A stretch of DNA of 55,058 nt from the NCBI GenBank assembly GCA_900316715.1, contig ONEC01000019.1, forward strand, positions 1 through 55,058, written 5' to 3'. Origin of the DNA: an uncultured Eubacteriales bacterium (GTDB lineage: Bacteria; Bacillota; Clostridia; Lachnospirales; Lachnospiraceae). This document shows positions 39,519 through 48,952 of the stretch, piece after piece; position 1 is the stretch's first letter; each line of letters starts with the position of its first letter. Below the pieces are notes generated by a model that ran no database searches, was not told the DNA's origin, and was given only the letters and a program-made list of their open reading frames with translations. A program made the translations under genes and the position numbers.

Positions 39519-40346
39519 ATGGAAGAAAAAAGAGACACATCGTCACGCAGACGTGATGAAAAACTACATATAGAGAATCCAAGAAGCTTTATGGCTATTA
39601 TCGATATAGTATGCGTGCTTCTTCTTATCTGCGGCCTCTTTCTGGTTGTCAGATTTGTAATGAACGAGATATTCCTGAGAAGATATGACAGAAAGGTTTA
39701 CAGTACAAAGTATGAAGAACCGCTTCTCGTCATGAATTTCCCGGACAGCTACCTTCCTTACTATAACTTAGGAAATGTAGCCTATCAGAATGGAGACTAC
39801 GATGAGGCAATATCTAATTACAAGAAGGCTCTAGAAATCGGAGCTCCTCATGAGGATAAGGAATGTAATATCAGAGTTAATCTGGCGCTCAGCATGCTTA
39901 TGAAAATAGACTGGGCTAATATGACTACTCAGAAGGATGTTGAACGTGCTATCCGTCAGCTTAAGGCTGCAAGAAATGTTCTTACAGAAGAGGGCTGTGC
40001 TAATCCGGACGATCCAAATGGTCATAATGAAGATGCTGAAAAGCTTAAGAAGGATATTGATGATATGCTTGAACAGCTTCAGCAGCAGAATGATTCCGGA
40101 AATAGTGATAATCAGCAGGATGATCAGCAGAATCAGGGCCAGGATGAACAGCAGGAGCCTGAAAAGAAGGAATCAACCAAGAGAGAAGAAGATCTGAAAG
40201 ATAAGCTGGATGATCAGAAGAGAGACAGCATGCAGGAGAGACAGCAGGCTGAACAGGATAAACAGAACGAAATAGAAGCCAAGGAAAACAACCAGAATCC
40301 TCAGGGAGGAATGGGCGGCAACAGTTACGACGGAAAAACATGGTAA
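39519..40346 (+). CDS. TPR-containing membrane protein of the MoxR operon
   Basis: This BatC/BatE-like protein has one membrane helix (~26-47), then a clear tetratricopeptide unit YNLGNVAYQNGDYDEAISNY with a following partial one. The C-terminal third (~185-275) is low-complexity Gln/Asp/Glu/Lys and predicted disordered. At 275 residues it is the last gene of the operon, followed by a strong terminator. TPRs usually dock partner proteins, here plausibly the VWA pair. Confidence 0.88.
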   Translation: MEEKRDTSSRRRDEKLHIENPRSFMAIIDIVCVLLLICGLFLVVRFVMNEIFLRRYDRKVYSTKYEEPLLVMNFPDSYLPYYNLGNVAYQNGDYDEAISNYKKALEIGAPHEDKECNIRVNLALSMLMKIDWANMTTQKDVERAIRQLKAARNVLTEEGCANPDDPNGHNEDAEKLKKDIDDMLEQLQQQNDSGNSDNQQDDQQNQGQDEQQEPEKKESTKREEDLKDKLDDQKRDSMQERQQAEQDKQNEIEAKENNQNPQGGMGGNSYDGKTW

Positions 40347-40351
40347 TAAAA

Positions 40352-40386
40352 CGGGAACCTGAATATTTCGGGTTCCCGCTATTTTT
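40352..40386 (+). terminator. Intrinsic terminator of the MoxR operon
   Basis: CGGGAACCTGAA (40352-40363) pairs with TTCGGGTTCCCG (40367-40378), a 12-bp stem with one G-U pair and a TAT loop. CTATTTTTC follows. It lies just after the TPR gene stop. Confidence 0.92.
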
Positions 40387-40460
40387 CGAAGGAGAAAGAC
40401 CTTAAATAACACTTGCGTAACCTTCGCTTTATGTTTATAATACTAAGAAGTTTTTGTTTT

Positions 40461-40533
40461 GCTTCCGTGGCTCAGTTGGTAGAGCAATTGATTCGTAATC
40501 AATAGGTCGTCGGTTCGAGTCCGATCGGGAGCT
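40461..40533 (+). tRNA. tRNA-Thr (anticodon CGT)
   Basis: The 73-nt cloverleaf has acceptor arm GCTTCCG with CGGGAGC (one G-U) and D arm GCTC/GAGC with AGTTGGTAGA. The anticodon arm ATTGA-TTCGTAA-TCAAT carries anticodon CGT at 34-36, reading codon ACG. Variable loop AGGTC and T arm GTCGG-TTCGAGT-CCGAT complete it. The 3' CCA is not encoded. It is an isolated single tRNA gene between two terminators. Confidence 0.95.
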
Positions 40534-40543
40534 TTAATCATAT

Positions 40544-40570
40544 GCCGCAGTGAGAATCTGCGGCTATTTT
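40544..40570 (+). terminator. Terminator after tRNA-Thr
   Basis: GCCGCAG (40544-40550) and CTGCGGC (40558-40564) form a 7-bp stem with a TGAGAAT loop, followed by TATTTTTG. Confidence 0.85.
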
Positions 40571-40607
40571 TGTATTATTTTTTGTGAAAAATTACTTTGA
40601 TTTTTGC

Positions 40608-40636
40608 TTGCGTTTTTCCGCCTATTGGGGTAGGAT
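40608..40636 (+). promoter_or_regulatory. Candidate promoter for guaB
   Basis: TTGCGT (40608-40613), 17 bases, TAGGAT (40631-40636). Both hexamers are moderate matches. The start codon at 40690 lies about 50 bases downstream. Confidence 0.4.
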
Positions 40637-40689
40637 ATAGAGCAAATATCAAAAAAATAATATATTAAAAGAATGGAGGAAAATATCAA

Positions 40690-42198
40690 ATGGCAACTTA
40701 CATTACAGAACCGTCAAGAACTTTTAACGAGTATCTTCTTATTCCGGGATATTCATCCAGTGAGTGCATTCCTGCAAATGTTACACTTAATACTCCACTG
40801 GTTAAGTTCAAAAAGGGAGAGACTCCTGCTATCGAGATGACAATACCTATGGTATCAGCCATCATGCAGTCAGTTTCAGGAGACAGACTTGCTATAGCAC
40901 TTGCCAGAAGCGGTGGTGTTGCATTTATCTATGGTTCTCAGTCAATCGAGGACGAAGCAGCTATGGTAGCCAAGGTAAAGAATTATAAGGCAGGTTTTGT
41001 AAAGAGCGATTCTAATGTAAGCCCTGATGATACTCTTGCAGATATAATTGAGATGAAGAAGAAGTCAGGTCATTCTACAGTAGCAGTTACTGAGGATGGA
41101 ACTTCTCAGGGAAAGCTTGTAGGTATCGTATCAAGCCGTGATTACCGTATAAGCAGAATGGAGCCAACAGTTAAGGTATCAGAGTTCATGACACCACTTG
41201 AGAAGCTCATCACTGCAAAGGATGGCATCACACTCAGCGAAGCTAACGATATCATCTGGGATAACAAGCTTAACTCACTTCCTATCGTAGATGAGGCTGG
41301 AAAGCTTGTATCATTCGTATTCCGTAAGGATTATGATGAGCATAAGGATAATCCGGGCGAACTTCTTGATCAGCATAAGAGATACATTGTTGGTGCCGGA
41401 ATCAACACAAGAGATTACGCAGAGAGAGTTCCTGCACTTGTTGATGCAGGTGTTGATGTTCTCTGTATAGATTCTTCAGAGGGATTCTCAGAGTGGCAGA
41501 AGCTTACTCTTGGATGGATCCGTGAGAAGTATGGTGACACAGTTAAGGTTGGAGCAGGAAACGTAGTTGACGCTGAAGGCTTCAGATTCCTTGCAGAAGC
41601 TGGTGCAGACTTTATCAAGGTTGGTATCGGTGGTGGTTCAATCTGTATCACCAGAGAGACAAAGGGTATAGGTAGAGGACAGGCTACAGCTCTTATTGAA
41701 GTATGTAAGGCCAGAGATGAATATTTTGAAGAGACAGGTATCTATGTTCCTGTATGTTCAGATGGTGGTATCGTATACGATCATCACATCACTCTTGCAC
41801 TTGCAATGGGAGCTGACTTTGTTATGCTTGGTAGATATTTCGCAAGATTTGATGAGAGCCCAACAGAGAAGCTTCTCGTTAATGGCAACTACGTTAAGGA
41901 GTACTGGGGCGAAGGTTCTAACAGAGCTAGAAACTGGCAGAGATATGACCTTGGTGGAGATAAGAAGCTTTCTTTCGAAGAGGGTGTTGATTCTTATGTT
42001 CCTTATGCAGGACCACTTAAGGACAACGTTGACAGAACACTCAGCAAGGTTAAGTCAACAATGTGCAACTGTGGAGCTCTTAATATCAAGGACTTCCAGA
42101 ACAAGGCTAAGCTTACTCTTGTATCATCTACAAGTATTGTAGAGGGTGGTGCTCATGACGTTATCCGTAAGGAGCACGGTTCAGGAGATAACAACTAG
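40690..42198 (+). CDS. guaB: IMP dehydrogenase, Tritrichomonas-like type
   Basis: It oxidises IMP to XMP with NAD+, the committed step of GTP synthesis. The 502 residues form a TIM barrel with a CBS pair inserted at ~108-215. The catalytic Cys319 lies in [17 protein letters not shown]. The flap holds R418-Y419 in NWQRYDLGG, and the ending STMCNCGAL...[12 protein letters not shown] is present. By memory, this agrees with Tritrichomonas foetus IMPDH far beyond ordinary bacterial GuaB. Cys319, Arg418 and Tyr419 carry the same numbers as there. Typical bacterial enzymes read GPGSICTTR in the loop. An ATGGAGG-type site precedes ATG 40690. Confidence 0.95.
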   Translation: MATYITEPSRTFNEYLLIPGYSSSECIPANVTLNTPLVKFKKGETPAIEMTIPMVSAIMQSVSGDRLAIALARSGGVAFIYGSQSIEDEAAMVAKVKNYKAGFVKSDSNVSPDDTLADIIEMKKKSGHSTVAVTEDGTSQGKLVGIVSSRDYRISRMEPTVKVSEFMTPLEKLITAKDGITLSEANDIIWDNKLNSLPIVDEAGKLVSFVFRKDYDEHKDNPGELLDQHKRYIVGAGINTRDYAERVPALVDAGVDVLCIDSSEGFSEWQKLTLGWIREKYGDTVKVGAGNVVDAEGFRFLAEAGADFIKVGIGGGSICITRETKGIGRGQATALIEVCKARDEYFEETGIYVPVCSDGGIVYDHHITLALAMGADFVMLGRYFARFDESPTEKLLVNGNYVKEYWGEGSNRARNWQRYDLGGDKKLSFEEGVDSYVPYAGPLKDNVDRTLSKVKSTMCNCGALNIKDFQNKAKLTLVSSTSIVEGGAHDVIRKEHGSGDNN

Positions 42199-42246
42199 GA
42201 ATATAATGCATTTTGCATTTGAAAATTAAAGAGGAGGTATGAAAGC

Positions 42247-42621
42247 ATGAAGTTTTTTAAGTGCGTAAGCTGCGGCAATATCCTGATGTATCTTAACAAG
42301 GATGCATGTGATGTTAAATGTTGTGGCGAGACAACTGTGGAGATGGTTCCTAACACATCCGATGGGGCGGGTGAGAAGCATGTTCCGGTTATCGAAGCGG
42401 ATGGAAACAAGGTCACTGTAAAGGTTGGTGAGGTTGCACATCCTATGCTGGATGCTCACTACATTACATGGGTAGTTATTGAGACTAAGGAAGGATTCCA
42501 GGTTAAGTACCTTAAGCCGGGCGATGAGCCAAAAGCTGATTTTGCGATCGCTGATGGTGATGAGCTTGTTGCAGCATATGAGTACTGCAATCTGCATGGA
42601 CTGTGGAAGGCTGAGGCTTAA
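42247..42621 (+). CDS. dfx: Desulfoferrodoxin (superoxide reductase)
   Basis: It reduces superoxide to peroxide without making oxygen, a protective enzyme of anaerobes. Both iron centres are visible in 124 residues. Centre I is a desulforedoxin-like four-Cys site (KCVSCGN and VKCCGE). Centre II has EKHVPV, HPMLDAHYI and the final CNLHGLW with the Cys and His ligands. GAGGAGGT precedes ATG 42247. It lies 48 bases after guaB and may be co-transcribed. Confidence 0.95.
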   Translation: MKFFKCVSCGNILMYLNKDACDVKCCGETTVEMVPNTSDGAGEKHVPVIEADGNKVTVKVGEVAHPMLDAHYITWVVIETKEGFQVKYLKPGDEPKADFAIADGDELVAAYEYCNLHGLWKAEA

Positions 42622-42649
42622 GCCTATCTGAATCATAATAGAGATTAGA

Positions 42650-42692
42650 TGCATCGACTGCTGATAAGTATCGGCGGCCGGTGCATTTTTTT
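42650..42692 (+). terminator. Intrinsic terminator after desulfoferrodoxin
   Basis: A long stem beginning TGCATCGACTGC at 42650 pairs with its partner ending GCGGCCGGTGCA at 42685. It has about 17 positions, several G-U and one mismatch. Seven T residues follow (42686-42692). Confidence 0.88.
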
Positions 42693-42764
42693 GCTTAAAT
42701 ATATCTAACTAATGTGATAAAATAGCTATGTATGTGCTTTAGAAAAGAAGAATAGATAGATTGG

Positions 42765-43361
42765 ATGATCACGATGAACATTTCAAAGAAGATTAAGGAA
42801 TCAGGCTGGTATAATCACCTGAAGACCATAAATGAACATAAGATTGAAGTTGGAAAGAACTGCTTCAGATGCGGACTCTATAAACAGGGTCTTCTGCACG
42901 ACCTCTCGAAATATTCATGGACAGAGTTCTCGGTAGGTGCAAAGTATTATCAGGGCAACAGAAGCCCAAATGAAGCTGAACGCGAAGATAAGGGTTATAC
43001 ATCCTCCTGGCTTCACCATAAGGGCAGGAACAAGCATCATCTTGAGTACTGGATAGATTATGATATAGAGCATAGGGACAGAGGCATGACGGGCATGAAG
43101 ATGCCTGATAACTATATAGTTGAAATGTTCTGCGACAGAGTGGCTGCCAGCAAGATATATAAGAAGGACGCTTATACAGACAGAAGTCCGCTGGAATATT
43201 ACTTACAGGGTAAGGGAAAGCACATGCTTCATCCATATTCGAAGAAGCAGCTTGAGAGACTTCTATATATGCTGGCTGAAAAAGGTGAAGATGAGACTTT
43301 TGCCTATGCCAGACGTTATATGAAGGCATACAGAAAGTATCTGAGAAGGAAGAAAAGCTGA
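42765..43361 (+). CDS. DUF5662-like protein
   Basis: This 198-residue protein resembles what I recall as the DUF5662 family, of unknown function. It is His/Tyr/Lys-rich, with LLHDLSKYSWTEF, SWLHHKGRNKHHLEYW and a later DRVAASKIYK. These hint at an HD-like metal site (His-Asp plus His clusters) but no enzyme activity is known to me. No signal peptide or membrane helix was found. The start is uncertain: ATG 42765 and ATG 42774 are both in frame and neither has a strong ribosome site. It lies 15 bases upstream of dnaE. Confidence 0.7.
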   Translation: MITMNISKKIKESGWYNHLKTINEHKIEVGKNCFRCGLYKQGLLHDLSKYSWTEFSVGAKYYQGNRSPNEAEREDKGYTSSWLHHKGRNKHHLEYWIDYDIEHRDRGMTGMKMPDNYIVEMFCDRVAASKIYKKDAYTDRSPLEYYLQGKGKHMLHPYSKKQLERLLYMLAEKGEDETFAYARRYMKAYRKYLRRKKS

Positions 43362-43376
43362 CACAGGGGTTTACTA

Positions 43377-46300
43377 ATGAACGGAAATGAATTTACACAT
43401 CTGCATGTACATACCGAGTACAGTCTTCTGGACGGTGCTGCCAAGATCCCGCTTCTTGTTGCAAGGGCAAAGGAGCTGGGATTCGACAGTCTGGCCATTA
43501 CAGACCACGGTGTCATGTACGGTGTTATAGATTTTTATAAAGAATGCCAGAAGCAGGGCATAAAGCCTATTATCGGATGCGAGGTTTATGTAGCTCCGGG
43601 AAGCCGCTTTGATAAGGAGGCTGCACCGGATGATGAGAGATACTTCCATCTGATTCTCCTTGCAGAGAATGATATAGGTTACAGTAACCTTTCTAAGATC
43701 GTTACAAGGGGATTTACCGAGGGTTATTATTATAAGCCTCGTGTAGATAAGGAGCTGCTTAAAGAGTACCATGAGGGCATCATATGTACCTCAGCCTGCC
43801 TTCAGGGTGAAGTTGCTTATTATATCAGAAAGAGACTTCCGGACGAGGCAAGGAAGGTAGCACTTGAGTATCAGGAGATTTTCGGAAAAGATAATTTCTT
43901 CCTGGAAATGCAGGACCACGGAATGTCAGATGATACTCTGGTCAACACAGAGCTGCTTAAGATGTCCGAGGAGCTTGGCATAGAGCTTATCGCTACCAAC
44001 GATTCCCATTATATAAAAGCTGAAGACTGGGAGGCACACGATGTGCTTCTCTGTATCCAGACCAATGCAAAGGTTCAGGATGAGAAGAGGATGCGCTATG
44101 ACGGAGGACAGTACTATCTTAAGTCTGCCGACGAGATGGAGCGTCTGTTTCCTTATGCCAAGGAGGCACTCAGGAATACTCATAAGATAGCAGAGCGCTG
44201 TAATGTGAATATCGTATTCGGTGAGCAGAAGATTCCGAAGTATGATGTTCCTGGAGATGGGGATGCTTATGAATACCTCTGCAGACTCTGCAAGTCAGGT
44301 CTTAATGAAAGATATGAGGATGTAACTCCGGAACTTTCACAGAGACTGGATTATGAGCTTGAAACCATAAAGAACATGGGATACGTTGATTACTTCCTGA
44401 TAGTATGGGACTTCATCAACTATGCAAGAAGTAATGGGATCGGTGTAGGACCGGGACGTGGTTCCGCTGCCGGAAGCCTGGTATCCTATACACTTAAGAT
44501 CACGAATATAGATCCGATAAAGTATAGTCTTATCTTTGAGAGATTCCTGAATCCGGAACGTGTCAGCATGCCCGATATAGACGTTGACTTTGCTCCGGAT
44601 GGACGTCAGAAGGTTATAGACTATGTTACAGAGAAATATGGCGAGGAGAAGGTGGTTCAGATTGTTACCTTCGGTACCCTTGCTGCACGTAACTGTATCA
44701 GAGATGTGGGACGTGCTCTGGACATATCCTATAAGACCTGTGATATGGTTGCGAAGTCTATTCCGGCCGATGTGAATATGACTATAGAGAAGGCTCTGGC
44801 TCAGAGTCCGGACTTCAAGAAGATGTATGATGAGAGCGAAGAGGTTCACTATCTGGTTGATGTATCAAAACAGCTGGAAGGACTTCCGAGACATGCATCT
44901 CTTCATGCCGCAGGAGTCGTAATCGGCAGAGAGCCTATAGATGAGTTTGTGCCGCTCTGTAAGAACGGAGATGTGGTAGCAACTCAGTTTAATATGACAA
45001 GAATAGAAGAACTGGGTCTTCTGAAGATGGACTTCCTGGGACTCAGAAATCTTACTGTAATAAAAGATGCAGTTGAAAATATCCGTAAGAGAACCGGAGA
45101 AACTGTTGATGTTGAGAACCTGGACTTTGATGACAAGGCTGTATACGACATGATATCACAGGGTAAATGTGATGGTGTATTCCAGCTGGAGTCCAGTGGT
45201 ATGCAGAGCTTCATGAAGGAACTGAAGCCGCACAGCATAGAGGATGTAATAGCCGGTATCTCTCTGTATCGTCCGGGTCCTATGGACTTTATACCTCAGT
45301 ATATCAAGGGAAAGAACAACCAGGACCTTATAAAGTACGATACTCCGGAACTGGAACCTATCCTTAAACCGACCTATGGCTGTATCGTATATCAGGAGCA
45401 GGTTATGCAGATCGTTATGACCCTGGCAGGTTATTCCTTGGGTCGTTCCGATCTTGTTCGTCGTGCCATGTCCAAAAAGAAGGCGGATGTCATGGCGAAG
45501 GAAAGACAGTATTTCGTATATGGTGACGAGGCCTCAGGAGTTCCGGGCTGTATAAAGAATGGAATCAGTGAAGAGATAGCTAATAAGATATTCGATGAGA
45601 TGACAGATTTCGCCAGCTATGCCTTCAACAAGTCCCATGCTGCAGCCTATGCAGTTGTAGCCTATGAGACAGCATATCTCAGATGTCATTATCCGCTGGA
45701 CTTTATGTCTGCCCTGCTTACATCAGTAAGGGATAATTCCCAGAAACTGAGCAAATATATAGTGGCTGTAAAGAGAATGGGCATTAAGCTTCTTCCTCCG
45801 GATGTGAATAAGGGTGAAGGCGTATTCTCTGTTGATGGTGATGCTATAAGATACGGAATGTCAGCTATTAAGTCGATCGGTGATAATGTGGTTGAAACCA
45901 TCCTTGAAGCGAGAAGGACGGGAGGGCCATTCAGAGACTTAAGAGACTTTATAGAAAGAGTATCAAATAAAGAAGCTAACAAGAGAACTATTGAGAGCTT
46001 TATAGATTCAGGAGCATTTGACAGCTTTGGATATAACCGCCATCAGATGAAGGAGGTATATCCGAAGATAATAGATGAGGTTACACAGGAAAAGAAGAAG
46101 GCAACCTCAGGCCAGATAAGTCTGCTGGACTTTATGGGTGCAGAGGATAAGAAGGCTTTTGATGTGGTATATCCGGATGTTCCGGAGTACGATAAGGAGA
46201 CATTCCTCAGAGCAGAGAAGGATGCCCTTGGTCTCTATGTCAGCGGCCATCCGTTGGACAGCTATACTGATCTTTTGAAAAAAGAGACTACAGCTTCAAC

Positions 46301-46850
46301 CATGGATTTCTACATCGATGAGGAGACTCTTGTAGCCGAAGCAAAGGACGGAATGAACTACCGCCTGGGTGGCGTTATAGACGAGATCACTTACAAGGTA
46401 ACCCGTAATGGAGAGAACATGGCCTTTGTGAGAATAGAAGATCTTTACGGAAGCCTTGAAGTAGTTATATTCCCAAGAGTATTTGAAAGATGCCGATATA
46501 AGCTGGAGGAAAACAAGGCGGTTATCGTCGAGGGACGTGCACAGGTATCAGAGAAGGAGAGTAAGCTCATAGTTTCCGACATCTATACCATGGAAGAAAT
46601 AGCGAAGAAGTCAGAAGCAGCCAGTACGGAGCTCTGGATACTATTTCCGAATATGGATGATTTCACGGCAAACTCTAAAAACCTGAATCAGATACTTAAA
46701 AACTATCCTGGTTTTTCACCGGTATTCGTGCAGCTGAAAGAAGAAAAGATGATGAAACGCCTTACAGCAAAGGTGGATGCATCTTCAGGAGTCAGCGATG
46801 CACTGAAGCTGGAGTATGGTGCTGACAGGGTTATGACAAGAAAAGTCTAG
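43377..46850 (+). CDS. dnaE: DNA polymerase III subunit alpha, DnaE type
   Basis: This is a replicative DNA polymerase of the DnaE branch. The 1157 residues begin with a PHP domain (THLHVHTEYSLLDGAAKI, ITDHGVMYG) and continue with the catalytic palm. The palm includes GPGRGSAAGSLVSY and MPDIDVDFAPDGR, whose Asp residues bind metal. QEQVMQIVMTLAGYSLG, FNKSHAAAYA, tandem helix-hairpin-helix and an OB-fold at the C-terminus follow. Length is typical of DnaE1/DnaE3-like Firmicute enzymes. PolC is expected elsewhere as the main leading-strand enzyme. The site AGGGG lies 9 bases upstream of ATG 43377. Confidence 0.96.
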   Translation: MNGNEFTHLHVHTEYSLLDGAAKIPLLVARAKELGFDSLAITDHGVMYGVIDFYKECQKQGIKPIIGCEVYVAPGSRFDKEAAPDDERYFHLILLAENDIGYSNLSKIVTRGFTEGYYYKPRVDKELLKEYHEGIICTSACLQGEVAYYIRKRLPDEARKVALEYQEIFGKDNFFLEMQDHGMSDDTLVNTELLKMSEELGIELIATNDSHYIKAEDWEAHDVLLCIQTNAKVQDEKRMRYDGGQYYLKSADEMERLFPYAKEALRNTHKIAERCNVNIVFGEQKIPKYDVPGDGDAYEYLCRLCKSGLNERYEDVTPELSQRLDYELETIKNMGYVDYFLIVWDFINYARSNGIGVGPGRGSAAGSLVSYTLKITNIDPIKYSLIFERFLNPERVSMPDIDVDFAPDGRQKVIDYVTEKYGEEKVVQIVTFGTLAARNCIRDVGRALDISYKTCDMVAKSIPADVNMTIEKALAQSPDFKKMYDESEEVHYLVDVSKQLEGLPRHASLHAAGVVIGREPIDEFVPLCKNGDVVATQFNMTRIEELGLLKMDFLGLRNLTVIKDAVENIRKRTGETVDVENLDFDDKAVYDMISQGKCDGVFQLESSGMQSFMKELKPHSIEDVIAGISLYRPGPMDFIPQYIKGKNNQDLIKYDTPELEPILKPTYGCIVYQEQVMQIVMTLAGYSLGRSDLVRRAMSKKKADVMAKERQYFVYGDEASGVPGCIKNGISEEIANKIFDEMTDFASYAFNKSHAAAYAVVAYETAYLRCHYPLDFMSALLTSVRDNSQKLSKYIVAVKRMGIKLLPPDVNKGEGVFSVDGDAIRYGMSAIKSIGDNVVETILEARRTGGPFRDLRDFIERVSNKEANKRTIESFIDSGAFDSFGYNRHQMKEVYPKIIDEVTQEKKKATSGQISLLDFMGAEDKKAFDVVYPDVPEYDKETFLRAEKDALGLYVSGHPLDSYTDLLKKETTASTMDFYIDEETLVAEAKDGMNYRLGGVIDEITYKVTRNGENMAFVRIEDLYGSLEVVIFPRVFERCRYKLEENKAVIVEGRAQVSEKESKLIVSDIYTMEEIAKKSEAASTELWILFPNMDDFTANSKNLNQILKNYPGFSPVFVQLKEEKMMKRLTAKVDASSGVSDALKLEYGADRVMTRKV

Positions 46851-46877
46851 AATTGTTTACATAATTCAAAATAATAG

Positions 46878-46906
46878 TTGGAAAATTCGCATTTTTCTAG
46901 TAAAAT
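46878..46906 (+). promoter_or_regulatory. Promoter of the surface-protein transcript
   Basis: TTGGAA (46878-46883), 17 bases, TAAAAT (46901-46906), about 50 bases upstream of the TTG start of the first gene. Confidence 0.55.
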
Positions 46907-46956
46907 AAGCATAGTGTGTATTTTATAATAAACGACATTTCATAAGGGGATAATCC

Positions 46957-48264
46957 TTGAAGAATATAATAAAAAAACTGCCTATCAGAGAAGTAACAGT
47001 GTTCTGTATAACAACAGTAATATTCGTTATTTCTTTGCTTGCTGCAACTGTGATACCACGCACTGCTATACAGAATAATATGCAGAAGTCTGCGGAGTAT
47101 CTATGCGAGCGTAAGCAGTTTTTTTCAGTAATAGATGATTACTATGGAAGCAGGATAGACAGGTACGCAGATTCCATCCTGCTGGGAATCGCATGGCAGT
47201 ATGATTCGGAAGAGCCGCTGAAGTCAGTTATGAAGTCGGCTTACTACCATGTTGAACATAAAAATGAGAACGAGAATCTGCTGGAGGCGGTAAAGGACGG
47301 ACGGGAAGCAAACCAGCAGTATTTAAGATACTGGCATGGATCGATAGCAGTAGTGAGACCGTTAATGCTCATCATGTCAGTTAAGGGAATATATATTCTG
47401 AATGGTATTATACTTGCGGGGCTTGCTGTGTTATTTACCATAATGCTCATCAGAAGAAAGTATTTTGATTTTGCAGCAGGAATGATAACAGGGCTGATTG
47501 CTGTGGCAGCATGCTTTGTTCCATTTTCACTTGAATATACATGGATGTTTATCCTGATGTTTATCTTTTCAATCATGATACTTTGGATATCCGGAAAAGA
47601 TAAAGAGAAGTGGTATGGGAGTGCATTTCTTATATTTGGAATGCTGACCTGTTTCTTTGATTTCCTTACAACAGAGACGCTTACACTGACAGTACCGCTG
47701 CTGCTTCTGGTAAAAATGGAACATGATAAGAAGCGTTCTGAGAATCCATGGAAACTTCCTGTAAAGATGACTGTTATGTGGGGACTGGGCTATGTCCTTA
47801 CATGGATCATGAAGTGGGTTATCGCATCCATTGCTCTCGGTGAAAATGTAATGCCATATGTATCGGAGCATATCTCTGAGAGAATCGGAGGAACTGAGCA
47901 GGTGACACTTGGCCTGGGGTCATATCTCTTTGGAGCTCTGATAAGAAATGTTATGTGCCTGTTCCCAATCGGATGGGGAGCTGCAGGTGCTGTGATCGGA
48001 ATAATACTTATACTAATATATATTTACATTGCATATGTATATCATATAAAAGGTGCGGATAAAAAGCAGATTCTTATATATGTACTTATAGCAGGTATTC
48101 CTTATGTAAGATATCTGGTGCTTCATAATCATGCATATCTGCATAACTTTTTTACGTATCGTGCGCAGCTGGCAGCTGTTCTTGCAATGATTCTTGTTTT
48201 GGAAGAGTTGAAGGTGTGGGAATCTATGCGGAGAGGGCGAAGGCATGAGAGAAAATCAAAGTGA
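46957..48264 (+). CDS. Multi-pass membrane protein, possible GT-C-type glycosyltransferase
   Basis: The exact family is not recognised. The 435 residues contain about nine or ten hydrophobic helices. A large extracytoplasmic loop after the first helix carries acidic motifs (FSVIDDYYGSRIDRYADS), and a conserved-looking LVLHNHAYLHNFFTYRAQ lies near the last helix. This layout (acidic first loop, many helices) resembles GT-C enzymes that use lipid-linked sugars, a structural inference only. The start is TTG 46957 behind AAGGGGA (46944-46950). It overlaps the downstream GT2 gene by 20 bases, supporting joint function. Confidence 0.75.
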   Translation: MKNIIKKLPIREVTVFCITTVIFVISLLAATVIPRTAIQNNMQKSAEYLCERKQFFSVIDDYYGSRIDRYADSILLGIAWQYDSEEPLKSVMKSAYYHVEHKNENENLLEAVKDGREANQQYLRYWHGSIAVVRPLMLIMSVKGIYILNGIILAGLAVLFTIMLIRRKYFDFAAGMITGLIAVAACFVPFSLEYTWMFILMFIFSIMILWISGKDKEKWYGSAFLIFGMLTCFFDFLTTETLTLTVPLLLLVKMEHDKKRSENPWKLPVKMTVMWGLGYVLTWIMKWVIASIALGENVMPYVSEHISERIGGTEQVTLGLGSYLFGALIRNVMCLFPIGWGAAGAVIGIILILIYIYIAYVYHIKGADKKQILIYVLIAGIPYVRYLVLHNHAYLHNFFTYRAQLAAVLAMILVLEELKVWESMRRGRRHERKSK

Positions 48265-48952
48265 ATTTGAGCTGACAATACTGATGCCTTGTCTGAACGA
48301 AGAAGCAACTGTTGGGAAATGCATAGATACAGTTAAGGCGTATCTAGACCGCCATAATCTGAACGGAGAAATACTGGTTGCTGATAATGGTTCTACAGAT
48401 AAGTCGGTTTCGGTGGCGCGGGAACATGGAGCCAGAGTCATACATGTGCCCAGACCGGGATATGGACGGGCTCTCAGAGCGGGAATGAAGGCCGCCAGAG
48501 GATCTGTAATAATATTGGCGGATTGTGATACCACGTATGATTTTAATGAAATGGACAGGCTGTATAAACCGCTTATCGCAGGGAAATATGATGTGATGAT
48601 CGGTGACAGATTCCGCGGAGGAATAGAGAAGGGCGCCATGCCTGTCATTCACATAATTGGAGTAAAGTTTTTATCACTCATGGGAAGAGTAAGATATAGA
48701 ACTGATGTAAGGGATTTTCATTGCGGATTCCGTGGTATAACCCGGGAAGCACTAAGTAACTTAAGATTTCATACCACCGGAATGGAGTTTGCTACAGAGA
48801 TGATAGCAGAGGCTGTGAAAAAGGGACTGAGGATCGGCCAGATTCCGGTGAGTTTAAAAAAGTGCAGAGATTCCAGGCAATCAAAGCTTAGGACAATAAG
48901 GGACGGGATAAGGCACTTGATTTATATAATGAGGGGTGGAAGTGTAATATGA
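48245..48952 (+). CDS. GT2-family glycosyltransferase (polyprenyl-phosphate sugar synthase-like)
   Basis: The 235-residue protein has a GT-A fold: N-terminal LTILMPCLNEEATVGKCI, the nucleotide-sugar region VADNGSTDKSV, GYGRALRAGMKAARG, the metal motif LADCDTTYDF, and later VRDFHCGFRGI. This pattern matches DPM1-like enzymes that load a sugar onto a polyprenyl phosphate, without the extra C-terminal membrane helices some have. It overlaps the membrane protein upstream and its stop overlaps the next ATG (ATGA), so the three genes are one translational unit. The sugar is unknown. Confidence 0.88.
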   Translation: MRENQSEFELTILMPCLNEEATVGKCIDTVKAYLDRHNLNGEILVADNGSTDKSVSVAREHGARVIHVPRPGYGRALRAGMKAARGSVIILADCDTTYDFNEMDRLYKPLIAGKYDVMIGDRFRGGIEKGAMPVIHIIGVKFLSLMGRVRYRTDVRDFHCGFRGITREALSNLRFHTTGMEFATEMIAEAVKKGLRIGQIPVSLKKCRDSRQSKLRTIRDGIRHLIYIMRGGSVI

